This document shows, piece after piece, positions 47,560 to 60,000 of a DNA stretch of 64,000 nt. The DNA is from Lineus longissimus (taxonomy: Eukaryota; Nemertea; Pilidiophora; Heteronemertea; Lineidae). A program made the position numbers and the translations under genes. The stretch lies in the NCBI RefSeq assembly GCF_910592395.1, contig NC_088311.1:5520501-5584500 (forward strand), in the 5' to 3' direction. The notes under the pieces were generated by a model, which saw only the letters and a list, made by a program, of their open reading frames with translations, did not search any database and had not been told where the DNA came from. Within the stretch, counting starts at the first letter, position 1. Each line of letters begins with the position of its first letter.

Positions 47560-48910
47560 CGGAGTATGTCCCAACCAAACATGCTCACAGTGTCCTCCAA
47601 GAGGAAAGTGTTTCATAGAGGTAACTGTCTTCAACAAACCAGGACAATCTCCTTCAAGAAGATATTCTTCCTGGGTCTGGTGGCAGACATGAGGATAGTC
47701 TCCACCAAGCAGTAATCGTTCATTGAGACAGTTCTTTCCAGCATACATGAGGACAATCTTTTCCAAGTAAGATTCCCTCCTGAAGGTTCCTGTCTCCAAC
47801 GGACATGAGGACAGTCTCCTCCAAGTAGGAATGGTTCATAGAGACGGCTCTTTCCAGCATACATGAGGACAATCTTCTTAAAGTAGGATTCCTTTCTGAA
47901 GGTATCTATCACGGACATGAGGACATTCTCCTCCAAGTCAGTAAGAATGGTTCATAGAGACGGCTCTTTCCAGCATACATGGGGACGATCTTCTCCAAGT
48001 AGGATTCTTTTCTGAAGGTATCTGTCGCCAACGGACATGAGGACAGTCTCCTTCAAGTAGGATTCGTTCATAGACGGCTCTTTCCAGCATACATGGGGAC
48101 GATCTTCTCCAAGTAGGATTCTTTTCTGAAGGTATCTGTCGCCAACGGACATGAGGACATTCTCCTCCAAGTAAGAATGGTTCATAGAGACGGCTCTTTC
48201 CAGCATACATGGGGACAATCTTCTCCAAGTACGATTCCTTTCTGAATGTATCTATCACGGACATGGGGACAGTCTCCTTCAAGTGGGAATCGTTCAGAGA
48301 GACAGCTCTTTCCAGCATACATACATGAGGACAGTCTTCTCCAAGTACGATTCCTTTCTGAAGGTATCTATCACGGACATGGGGACAGTCTCCTTCAAGT
48401 GGGAATCGTTCATAGAGACAGCTCTTTCCAGCATACATACATGAGGACAATCTTCTCCGAGTACGATTCCTTTCTGAAGGTATCTGTCGCCAACGGACAT
48501 AGAGACAGTCTTCTTCAAGTGGGAATCGTTAATAGAGACAGCACTTTCCAGCATACATGAGGACAATCGTCTCCAAGTAGGATTACTTCCTGAAGGCATC
48601 TATCGTGGACATGAGGACAGTCTCCTCCAAGTAGGAATCGTTCATAGAGACAGCTCTTTCCGGCATATATGAGGACAATCTTCTCAAAGTAGGATTCCTT
48701 CCTGAAGGTATCTGTCTCCAACTGACATGAGGACAGTCTCCTCCAAGTGGGAATCGTTCATAGAGAGTTCCTTCCTGGCATACATGGGGACAATTGTTCA
48801 CAGACAATCTTCTCCAAGTAGGATTCCCTCCTGAATGTATCTGTAGCCAACGGACATGAGGACAGTCTCCTCCAAGTAGGAATTGTTTATAGAGACAGCT
48901 TTTTCCAGAA
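47560..48910. repeat. Minisatellite array 2 (~116-bp unit)
   Basis: Roughly ten units made of two related halves, each with CATGAGGACA then a (T/C)CTCCAAGTAGGA(A/T)TC core about 60 bp apart. Segments TTTCCAGCATACATG and CTGAAGGTATCTGTC recur in each unit. It shares its core with array 1, so both come from one ancestral half-unit. Between them, 47171-47559 is non-repetitive. Confidence 0.5.
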
Positions 48911-49284
48911 TAGAATATTATAGAATAACAAGAAGACACTAATTGTAAATGTATACATTAGGTTTATTTACTGAAAAATTGTAATTCATTGAACGTCACA
49001 TCATTTCCTATACGGGAGCATTCATGAAAATACAGAGCACCATTATATTACTTCTCGGTGAAATATTGAGTCTTCACATCCAGTGCAAAGCCTGTCATCA
49101 TACCACCGATTTCAATGAGCCACTTTACAAGGCCTTACCCAATAATGGCAGGATAATAGCTGTTCTTTACTTGCACCTCGACAGAAACTCCCAAACTGGG
49201 TATGCTTGAACTGCTAATGTTCAAACTCACAAAACACGTGAGCTTATATTCGAACTGCAGCATAACAATTTCCTGCCCATCTCC

Positions 49285-52200
49285 TCATCTTTTCCTCTTT
49301 CTACCCCTTCCTCTCCCAGCATGTTTGCTTGGACCCGTTTTATTGGCAACAGTACCCGTAGCTACCTCAACATTGTCCTGTTCTTTGTGAAGGAACTCCC
49401 ACAGTAACTTAGCATTTCCAGCATTTCCGAGAATCTTGGCAAGCTCCTCCTGCGATGTTGTGCACAGCTCTTGGATGTTTTCGACTTTGTTCATGATGTC
49501 TCTGTAGTTCTTTGTGTTCACACCAGGCATCTTGAGTAACATGTCCTGGAGAGAAAAAAATATGCTTAGTCATTTTATCCATCCTATCTGACTAATAACC
49601 AGCCAATAAAAGGATCATGCAACTTCTGTTAACCAAGGAACCAAACTTTTTTTGACCATCCAATAGTCAGACGTACAAACTATTGACTAAGTGTGGCTAG
49701 TATGACACAGTGACGCAAACACCTGGCCAAGATGGAACTCTTACAGGATACTCATAATGACACAACCTACCTGCGGGCCATGACTGTATTTATCACTAAA
49801 TTCCGACTCCCCTGCCATCTCCTCTTGGACCTTCATTGCAGCTGCTGCATCTGGTTGTTCCCTTCCAGCCTTGATCTCCTCAAACAGCTCTGCCGTGGCG
49901 TAAGGGCTAGCACACCACAGGATGCGGAGGCGAGGGAAGTGAAGAGTCAACAGGGTCAGTTTGGAGAGGACGTCATTCAATGACATGTCATTAGAAAGCC
50001 CATACTTTCCCTGAAAATATAGTTGATGACATTCACGTTTAAAAAGGGCTACATGATATAGATAAGGTGTCATTCAGAATGTGGATGAGACGTCACTTTC
50101 ACAATTCTTTCAGTTACTGAACAGTCTGTTCATGGAAATAAGCTAGCAACAGGGGCTGACATGATAGCTAGACCTTGGAAGCCTGAACAGTTTCCACCAA
50201 TAACACCTCAGTCTGTCATCACTAACTACATGTACATCTGCAGCCATGGATGTGCAACATTCATTTCCAACTCAAGGCACTATTGTCCTTGGGTGACAGT
50301 TGTGCATACACATGCAAAGCATCACTCTGAACACTTACTCAATGAGGTCTTTCAGAGGTAAATAGCACTGCATCAAAAACCAGAAAACTTACCAAAAGTG
50401 AAAAGGCTTTGTTTTGGTCGAATTCTATCAACAAGATTGGTCGCCGATAGTAACGAGTCATTGAGACACACTGATTGTACAATCGTCCATTATTGAGTGA
50501 ACCAATCAAATCGCTCACGCTCTTCCTCTCCACACAGATGTCTGGGGTCAAGATGTAATCGCCAACCTCGATGGTGACAGGTTCAATGTCAATTCCTCTT
50601 CTGTGAATCAAGGATGGGAGCTCACTTCTGAATTCCCTCATGTCAACTATGACCTGCAAGGAAAGTAGGTTCATTAGGTATTAATGATTTTTGATCCAGA
50701 GAGAGCCAACTGAAATTTCAGAATAGAGACATTCTGAACAGAGACATTCCTAAATACATGCATAGAGAAAAACCCCTGCATAGAGTTGCCATCATCAAAA
50801 CCACCATCAAAGCTTACTCTTTGTTGCACCTCCTCGGTTTCTTTGCCACCTTTCCTGGTCTTCTGTGTCTGGCCCACTGTCTCGTTAGCCGGTGTAGCAT
50901 CCCTTGCTAAAGACTGATCATCTTCTTGTTTGCCTTCTCTTTCTTCTGGGATCACCATTGTCTGAAAAAGGCATTTTTATAACAAGTAAAATATTGTGAT
51001 AACTTGTGACATGCTCCAATAGCCCTTATAAAGGCACTACATGTTCCAATTACCGGCAAGTATACATAAACCAAGTTCTGATCAACCAAAAACTGCGTTC
51101 TGTAGATGCAGGTTGTGACTTTGTCTCCAAGCAGGTAAGGTGGAATAAGTTGATCCTAACAAGAACTGAACAAAAGAAAAATCTCGTTATTTACTTGAAA
51201 ACCAAACTTACCGCTTTCTCTTTGATGAGGTATTCAAACGCTTCCTTTTCTTTCCTCAAAGAAGTGAGGTACCTCTGTTCTTCTGTGGACCCTGTGTACA
51301 TCAGAAAGTACACCCGAAGAGGTAAATCCGGCCGACTGGCTTTGAAAACCTAGAGGGAAGTTAGAGCACACTTAGATGTCGTATCATCTCCATTCTAAAA
51401 GTAAAGTTGTGGTACAAAACATCCAGGGCACTGAATCATATTGAAAAACTTTCCTTACAGACCTAGATACCATATGGTTGTGTTATGGAAGATTTGAATT
51501 GATATGGTTAAGGTAAAAACTTAGAAAATTAAAACTAATCTTATAGATTAGTGTTTTTAGACAACCAGTGTTTTCATTTTGAGTTGAACATACCTCCAAC
51601 TGCCTCACGAAGATCATATCAGCATCGTAGAGTATAACATAACGAGGCTGAATTTCGTGCAGTGTTCTGGACAGATTATAGGGATCGGTACAACCATGAA
51701 GTGGATGGATGATGGTGACGGGTGAGGGAATCACATGATAGTAGCCATCCTTGGACATGCCGGCAAAGTCTTCTTTGGGATGATCCTGAAACAAACAAAA
51801 CTGTTAGATTTCCTTCCCTGCCTTGGTGGTAGAGTATTCTTCCTAATGTCAATTCTTAATACCTAAGGATAGATATTCCAAGCATACTGACATTGTCATT
51901 CCCTGAAAAGCTCTCTCGGTGTAACATTTCCATCCTGATTTATTATGTTTTGGGGGTAAATCATACACTATAAGAAGTTTTATCAAAATACTCATTTCTA
52001 ATGAGGAAACTTAATGAAAAGTAACTTGTACGAACCTCCTCACTTGTAATCTCCTCCTCATCTGATTGGTTCTTGTACATCTGCGTAAGTGTGACCTCTT
52101 CGGGATCAGGCGCAGCCTTCTGCCGTTTCTTGACATTCGGACGCTTTCCTTTTCGTAGCGGATACTTTTTCCTCTCCTCCGGTTTCTGTTTCAATGCATT

Positions 52201-55200
52201 ACCTGCGAGTTGTTTCTCATACAGGCGTGTCAGGAGACCTAAGCCACCTTCACACAAATACTGTCTGATTTGACTGCAAGTTCTATCATCCTCTGCAGCA
52301 ATAAGAACTTTCCCAGGCCCAAGTTCTTCATCAGCATTTTTATTCTCATCTTCGATTTCTTTCAAAACTTCTTTCAGGGCTTGCCACTTTGGACACTCTT
52401 CCAGAACTAGTTCTAAAACAAAGTAAAATAACCCCAAAATACTTGAAAATTAGCTGTTATAAATGCATACATGTCCATGAGCAGAGTCCCAAGTATAACT
52501 GTTTTCCGTCTCCTGGCTTCAATCTCGTGTGGTTTTGGTGTGTGCCACAGTGGCTTGGTACCACCACAGGACCTTGTAAGTTTGCTTTAGACAGAGTGGT
52601 GATTCACATGACATACTTCGCATTGTAAGTCACATCAATGCTCGTCATCAGATTCGTCCAGAACCCTGGAAGATAGTAGATCATGCTTCAAACACATACC
52701 TTTCTTCTCCTCAGCAGCCTTGGCATTTGCATCAGCACCAGCTTTATAAGATTTCATTTTCTTCTGGACGCCATAGATTCTTTCTCGAGCATGCTGTGAA
52801 TCACAAGACAAGAGCCTTACATTCAACCATCCAAAACTTATCAATGTAACTTATGAGCAGAGAGTTATTTACTTTTTCTAGAACAATCACTGGTACTGGC
52901 CCTCTATACTGACCAAAGTCTCAAAGTCTGTCTCAAAGTACTTCACAACCTCATTATTATACAACACGAGCAAATATAATTAGTTTCAATAAAGTGAGAG
53001 TATCTATATGTATCAGAAAAGTTAAAAATACTCACTATGTACAAGCTATCAGCTGAATCCATGAATAACCAGCCGCTATTCTGACCAAAGTTCATCTCAT
53101 TTTTCCTGAAAAACAAGAAAATTTTATCAGGCGATATGATTTGTTGGTAATTTCTTTAAAGGAAAACTTTATTGCAATACTGGCACCATTACTGTTTTAA
53201 CCCATGCAGAACTTACCGGATGGAATTAACTAAACTGTAAAATGTCACACTGTCATATTGGATGAGGTGTCTGAAAAGAAGAAAAAACCAAAAAATTAGA
53301 TTTAAAGGCACAGATCATGCTCTACGAGTAAGACAGTCAGTAACCAGACGGGCAATTTCTAGACCACAGTGACTCACAAAGATGTATTCATAGATGTCTA
53401 GTTGATCTTGAATCAAAGAAGCAACTAGGTATGGATCTAAACCAAGATGAGAAAAGATGACACCATCATGACAAACATGACTTACCTCAGCAGTAGCCGC
53501 ATAGTCTTGATATCAGCAACTAACTGCTTTGTTCTTGCACCAAGCTGATGCCAAACTGGATCCAAATAGTGTCGGATGATTTTTTCGAAATTTTTGGTCA
53601 GGGCATTTTCTGTGGTGATCTCCTCAGTGTCAATCTGTAAATGAATAATGCAAGAGATTTGCAAGTCAATGTTGTGCTGTACTGACCAATCTCAATGGCT
53701 AGGCAATTTCACTGTTACTTTTTCAAAACCTCTCAGTGCATGGAGCTCTATATGACTGTCTGTAAAAGCACACAAGATTACTTCAAAGACCTTTCACAGG
53801 CGTTTTAGATTGATAACCTATAACATCAGAATAGTGCTTCTATCAAGATAGAGGATGTAGTGATTTAAACTGCTTTTTTCTGGGGAGCTTGAGTGTTTGA
53901 TGACTTACTGTCGGGTTACACTTGACAAGCTCTTTGATACACTGATTGATCAAATCAAGGATGGCAGTCTGGCAGGCAATCATGGCTGTGGTCATTTGGA
54001 GGTGGAGTTCAATAACCTCAGGCTAGAAATCAAAGATGGCCAAGTTCCATTAGTTGATAGAGACAGCAAACTAGAGTCCATCTTCAGTCAGTATAAGGCA
54101 GCTTTTTGGCAAGTTCTTCTTCTTCTTCTAAACATCACTTCTTAAACTTCTTGGAAATTTTTTAAACAAGTATCTCAGATAACACTTATCATACAGTGTA
54201 CAGAGGAGAACCTGATGTTCCCTACCTTATGTCTATCAAAGAATGCAACAATATCTGCTTGAAATCTCGGCCAGAGGTACAGATTTCTGACAAACAAATT
54301 CTTCATGACTCGCTCCACATGACAAAAACCAATGGTGAATGACTGTGGACTATCAGACAACGCCTTGATGAAACCTTGCTTGTTCTTCTGACGGAAGAGG
54401 CGTAAGATGAAGGCTTCTTGACAGGATTCGATAATTCTACAAGAGAGAATGGATATCTTTTTCAAGAATCTTCTTGATCATATTCTGTTTTTACCTCACT
54501 GTTTATTAATCAACATTCTGGCAGTCTGAAGTGGATTTCTGTGTTCACTGAAGTGAAAAAACCTGAAAAATAGACCAATTTCAGATTCTTCTGACAGACA
54601 CATCTTCGATTCATGAAACTTCTGAGGCCTCTATATCTCTTCAGTTTTGATTATACCAAGTAATACTCAACATGAATACTCACTTATGAGCCTTGTACAC
54701 TAGGATGCCAGTCACCATCTCAGTAGGAAGCCTATCAGTCAGCATATCAACAACTAGAATGCGAGAAGTGACAAACAGGACTCCACCTTCAAGATAGACG
54801 GACTGTCTGCAAAACAAAGGAAATGATTTAGCACTTTCTTTTAGAAGACACCCTCCTAGCTTTTCTCACACAAAGAGGAGAGGGGGCAAACCTTCCACCA
54901 AACAGGGACATTTTCATATTTTCACCAGGAAATTTACTTAAAATTACCAATATAGCCTGGTTATCTCCCTCCTCCCCCTCCCCATCCATTAATTCGAAAA
55001 GCAGTAAAAATCAGCTAATAAAAACATTTTAACCAAGGCCTATACAAACCTTTCATTTGTTGAATACTCATTGGTGATAATCTTTGGCATTGACTTGGGA
55101 GGTGGGTCTTCTTTGAGCAGACACTCAATGAAATATTCCTGCAATATCATAAAGTGCAAAATTGTCTCAATTAGTTCAATGAAAACACTGAGACAGGTCT

Positions 55201-55868
55201 TCAATAGGAATAAATTTCAAATCAATATGCAATTTTTGTGACTGAAATCTTACCTCTTCTACAGATGTTGTATTCAGCACCAAAACTAGGTTTCCAGGAT
55301 CATTGTAAACCTTCAGATAATTCAGCAATATTCTGTCTATTCCCAGGCCACTGAAATAGTCAATGGATATTTAAAGCAAGTAAATACACAGGCTCAGCCT
55401 GCCCAAGACCATGAAGACTATGGCTGAAAATTTCCCTTTATGGACTGAAAATTTAATTCTGAATCAGATCCATATTTGATTTTTTAAATTACCACAGCAC
55501 AGAGCATTTGTGATAATAAAAAATTACTCTATTTCCGAGATCACGCCCCCCCCTCCAATATATTTCAGGTTTAAGGACAGCAGACCGTTCTGCTGAAATT
55601 AAAATTGTGGTATAACGCCATACATGTCATTTGAATGTCAAGATGAAAAGATGCGATGAAAATATCATGAAACTATCATGAAACTAAAAAATATCAAATT
55701 TGTTGAAACTTTTGCATATTTTGAGATGCCCCCTAAAAATTTATTTCACGATTTTTTTTTACAAGATCAACCGATTCAAGGATATTTAGACAGAAACCTG
55801 GCAGTTATTGCGAGTCCATCTTCGTGAAAAGAGTCAAGAAATATCTGTGTCTCGTACTGAAGCAGCAT
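49285..55868 (-). CDS. ERCC4: DNA repair endonuclease XPF
   Basis: Catalytic subunit of the XPF-ERCC1 structure-specific nuclease for nucleotide-excision and cross-link repair. Exons (minus): 55798-55868, 55254-55350, 55050-55138, 54684-54806, 54226-54436, 53909-54022, 53486-53634, 53217-53270, 53036-53105, 52700-52793, 52036-52412, 51594-51785, 51212-51349, 50818-50961, 50393-50653, 49771-50010, 49285-49545; 894 residues (human 916). Seen: inactive helicase half ([71 protein letters not shown]), nuclease motif [17 protein letters not shown] (ERKxxxD at ~683-689) after [20 protein letters not shown], and the tandem HhH domain near the C-terminus ([22 protein letters not shown]). The C-terminal tail is basic (GRGRKRKR). 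The nuclease residues are intact. It is head-to-head with IFT74. Confidence 0.5.
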
Positions 55869-57048
55869 ACTGAACAAGATTAACTTAAATAGCAATTTAG
55901 TGAATAAATTTCACTCAAATTTTCGTGAAAATTTTCTTATTTACTCCAGCGCCATCTTTCAGGAAAATTGGACACGAGCACCTGTTCGGCACCCTCGCTT
56001 CAGGTATCCAACTTTCCACTACTTCGTGTACTCTGACATAAGGACGAAAAACCTACCACCGTGGTAGAATTTTGCTATTGCAAACGCAAATCTTGTGGTA
56101 GAAATTTCACTCTAAAAACATAATTTTTCGCTATAAAATCGTTTTGAGTAATTCATTTAGGTTTGATTGTTGTGTTATGATCTCATTTTAGAGCAAATAT
56201 CCGCAATTTTTAAAAGTCTTACTCCATGTACTCAAAGTTCGACGCTACATCGCGACATAGTTTTTGTTGACATTCACAACCAAATTTTCTCTGTCAATAA
56301 GCTTGATTTTTCTGTAATTCCTACATTTTGACAACTCGGTTAGTTTGTAGTTAGATTAAGTAATGAACCAAGAAGTTAATGAAGTTGAAGTATTGCCTGT
56401 TATTTGTCGCAGTACCACACGACAGTGCTTGACAGATCAGTCTTCTGAGTTTTCAATCATACACTACATACACTGGATACAGTCAGTCAGTGCATTGCCA
56501 TTAGTAGGCTAGTGATTACCGTGCTCTTTGTCGCACACTCTAATTCGCACTACCCTAAATACTCATGCAATTACCTACAGCTGAAGATTAATGCGTGACG
56601 TACAAGGGTGACGGCCCAAAATCTGCTACTCTTCGGCCTAGCCTACCTTGACCTACTCATTTTTTACTGCTAACCCTGCTGGCACCGCGCTGTAGCAGTC
56701 GCAGTCGGTGACTCAACTTCTGCTGCCAAGTCCCATCCATCCATCCAGTCAGTAAAGTTGATGTTGATCATTGATGAGAATCTAGCCCTGCCTGACCATC
56801 TTCAGAGATGTCTATAGTCTAATCCCAGTTCGACCACTTCCCGGAAGTTTTAAGATGTACATGTAGGGCTACATTTGATGTTGTCTACGCGAGGGAATTT
56901 GTGTTACTGTTGGCACCGGATGTCATTTACAGTTCCAAATGATGGGTGCCTTTTGTGGAATTGGGTTGTATATCAGCTCACAGTAGGACTACATTTTGTT
57001 TAATAATGTAAACTCTTTTTTAGGGCTTGGACCTGACACAGCTACATA
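55869..57048. promoter_or_regulatory. ERCC4/IFT74 divergent promoter region
   Basis: 1.2 kb between divergent starts. TTTTTAG ending at 57023 is an acceptor, so IFT74 has a 5' non-coding exon upstream. No specific factor site could be supported, and no gene is seen. Confidence 0.5.
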
Positions 57049-60000
57049 ATGAAGGGCGCAAGACCAATTGGAACAGGTAAGAAAACTATCGATGGATGAT
57101 GGATTTTGCAAAGGGTCAATGAACATCTAGGAATCCCCACCTCAAAAATTTACTTATGCTGTATCGCCAACCAGGTTGGAGTATGTATGACCAGAACCTT
57201 TTTGGCAAATTGATAAAAGCCTCATCTTATTTGGCTAATTGGTTTTTTGAACAGTTAAACAGTCTGGTGAATACCACATATACCTGATTCTGAGATGTTT
57301 TACTTTATTGTTTTCAGCTGCTGGTCGTCCTCCTGGTACAGCCACCAGACTCACCACTGGCATGGTAAGTGTACTAATCTCTCTTACTTTGCTGAGCCTT
57401 ATGCTTATTGAATGGTTCATTTGTTAGAGTTGCCTTTTACATGTGGTAATAGTAAATACTGTGTCTGTTTGGGGTAAACAATCAAATTGAAAAGAATAAA
57501 TATCTGTTTTTGTCTTCTTTTCCTCCATTATCCATATTCATATCTGTTTCATCTGTCAATAGTGTCATGATAAAAGACTCAGATTGAAACAAAAAGAATT
57601 CTGTTAAATCTGAATGCTCTGAAATTTCTTACAAACTTTTGTCAGCCTTTCAGTTTCAGTCAGATTTGTGTGTCTCCGTCAATATTTTTGAAAATAGGAT
57701 TTATAAACCAAAGTTTTTTGTGATTACCGGTACATGGATATCTAAAGATAAAACTAAAAGCATAAACTATGATTCAATGCTGTATAAACATCTTCTCAAA
57801 ATCTTCAATCCAAACAAACATTTAAAAATTTGCTTCCATATTCTCTAACTAAGACGAATGGTGGAAGGGTTAACTTAAAAACACCCGCTGCTGGACTTCT
57901 CATGAAGGTAAGATTAAATAAGACAAAGTCAACATATCATTTTGTTCATCTTGGTTTAAACTGTAAATAATAAACCTTTTTTCCTCCACAGTGTTATTGC
58001 TTTTTACTTGGTACTTTTTTTTTGTTGGAGTGAATATAAAAAACTGCATCTCGATATGCTTCTTGGGTGTTTTTTATCTGTATCTTTTTGCCCACAGACC
58101 AGTTCTGAACTTTTTTGTAGTCCAATCGTAAATGTTTTGTCTGCCTTGACATGGGTTCTGGAGCACAAACTACTTAAATGAAATCTGACCAGTAGTTTGT
58201 GCTTCGGTGCCCCAAATGATGTGGACAGAACATTTACGAATCGATATAGTTGTGTGTTATTATGATTAACCCACTTATTATTTGTAGTACAATTAGCTGG
58301 AAAGAACATGTCACTGTATCACAATGGGTGGGGTTGACTAGAATAAAACTGCAGTATAAATGTTGTACATGTATATATTTGTAATTAAGAAACAAATTTA
58401 GCTAACTAAACATAACAAGGCCACCGATCTTAAAGAGGACACTACTTGTCTCTGTCTTCAAATGACTTTCAATTCTGCTAAAATTAACAATACAAGCAGT
58501 CTAAAAGGGCTTTGCAAAATAGGAATATCCTGAGGGGCTGATCCACTTGGTCATGTTGATTCTGTGTAAAATTTGCTTACAAAACAATTTGCTTTTGTGA
58601 ACAATTACTCCATGCTTGTTATAAACCATGCAAACCTTGCTTCACTCCTTTCGAAGAATATCATTTTAATCTGTGTATGGTTTGTGTTCCACTATAATTA
58701 GAAACTTGTGTTTTTGGAACGAAATCTCTTGCATTTGGCTAACTCTTTTTTTTAGTCAGCCTATTATGGTAAGGTTGGTAAATCAGTGGTCAGTCAAGTT
58801 GCCCTGAAGAATCCGTAGATTTACTACTGAAATTGGGGAGGGGGGGAGAGCAATCTAGATTTTGTCATCCCTGCACCACATTGAGAGTCAATGTTTCAGT
58901 GATCTCTATTCATACACCTGCATGCGTTCACGATAAAGATTTGAAGATCAGTCAGATACTCGAGAACAGACCAGTATGGGGTGCTCTTTGCCTAGACAAT
59001 CTGGATTCAACTCATACAATTTGTATTTTTCTAGACCCAGCCATCAGGTGGAGCTGGTGTGATGTTGGCATCCCAGGTGACTGTTGCTGACCGACCTATA
59101 ACCCAGCAGGGGTTGAGTGGCATGAAAACTGCAGCTGGTAAAGGTAGGTTAACTTTGTCATGGCGCTGTTTAGAAAATAGTGATCTGCATTATGACCAAG
59201 GAGGCAATGCAGAGTAAAAAGTAAACAAAGGCAAATTAATTTTCTGGCAAAGGCTGGGCCAGGGGGATCACACTCCCAATTTTGATGACAGAGAGACCAT
59301 TGTTAACAACCTTGCAATTCCACCAAGGCATTTTCATATCTCATCACAGTAAGGCCACCTAGTTTCTCTGTGTGATTCAAAATTATTTGCTTTCGTATTT
59401 CAGCTGGGAAAAGACAAGTCCAAGACAAGACCTATTACTTGGGACAACTGAGATCGAAAATCACTGAACTGAATGCGGAGATTGGGAAACTACGGCGGGA
59501 AATAGACGAAGGGGAAGAAGAGAACAACAGCTTCCTGCAATATGAGAAAACGTGAGTATTTTGGGTGCTCAGTTGCACCGCAGTATTTTCAGGTGTAGAA
59601 AATGACTGTTACCTGGAGACCATGAAATCTTGGCAAGCGTTTTGTCAAATTCAACACAAGTTGGCAGCAAACACAGACACGTGGGTGTGAACTCTGAAAT
59701 GGTATGGATTATCCAAATGTATGTTGTCCTTTTTCTCTGCAGGGCTGAAGTTTTGGCAAACGAGTTGAAGAGTCTACAAGGAGAGCTTGGTGATTACAAC
59801 ACTGTAAGTATTTCTATACCAACAGATAAAAAGGGAAAGATCAGTGGGCCATTCTTCAGTCTCTGCGCCAATTCATGTTTCATCATTCTTTAGAATGCAG
59901 TTTATCGCAAATGATGGCCTTTAAATCATCTTCTTTTTCTTTAGCTTGTTGACAAGTTGAACACTGATGAAGATATCCAAGATGTGCAGATGGATCTAGA

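Noticed and set aside
47560-48910. CRISPR-like direct repeats
   Set aside because: The genome is eukaryotic and the whole unit is repeated, with no unique spacers.
46093-48939. Long minus-strand frames (up to 171 codons) in the minisatellites
   Set aside because: All follow the repeat unit, change frame between units and lack start or splice context.
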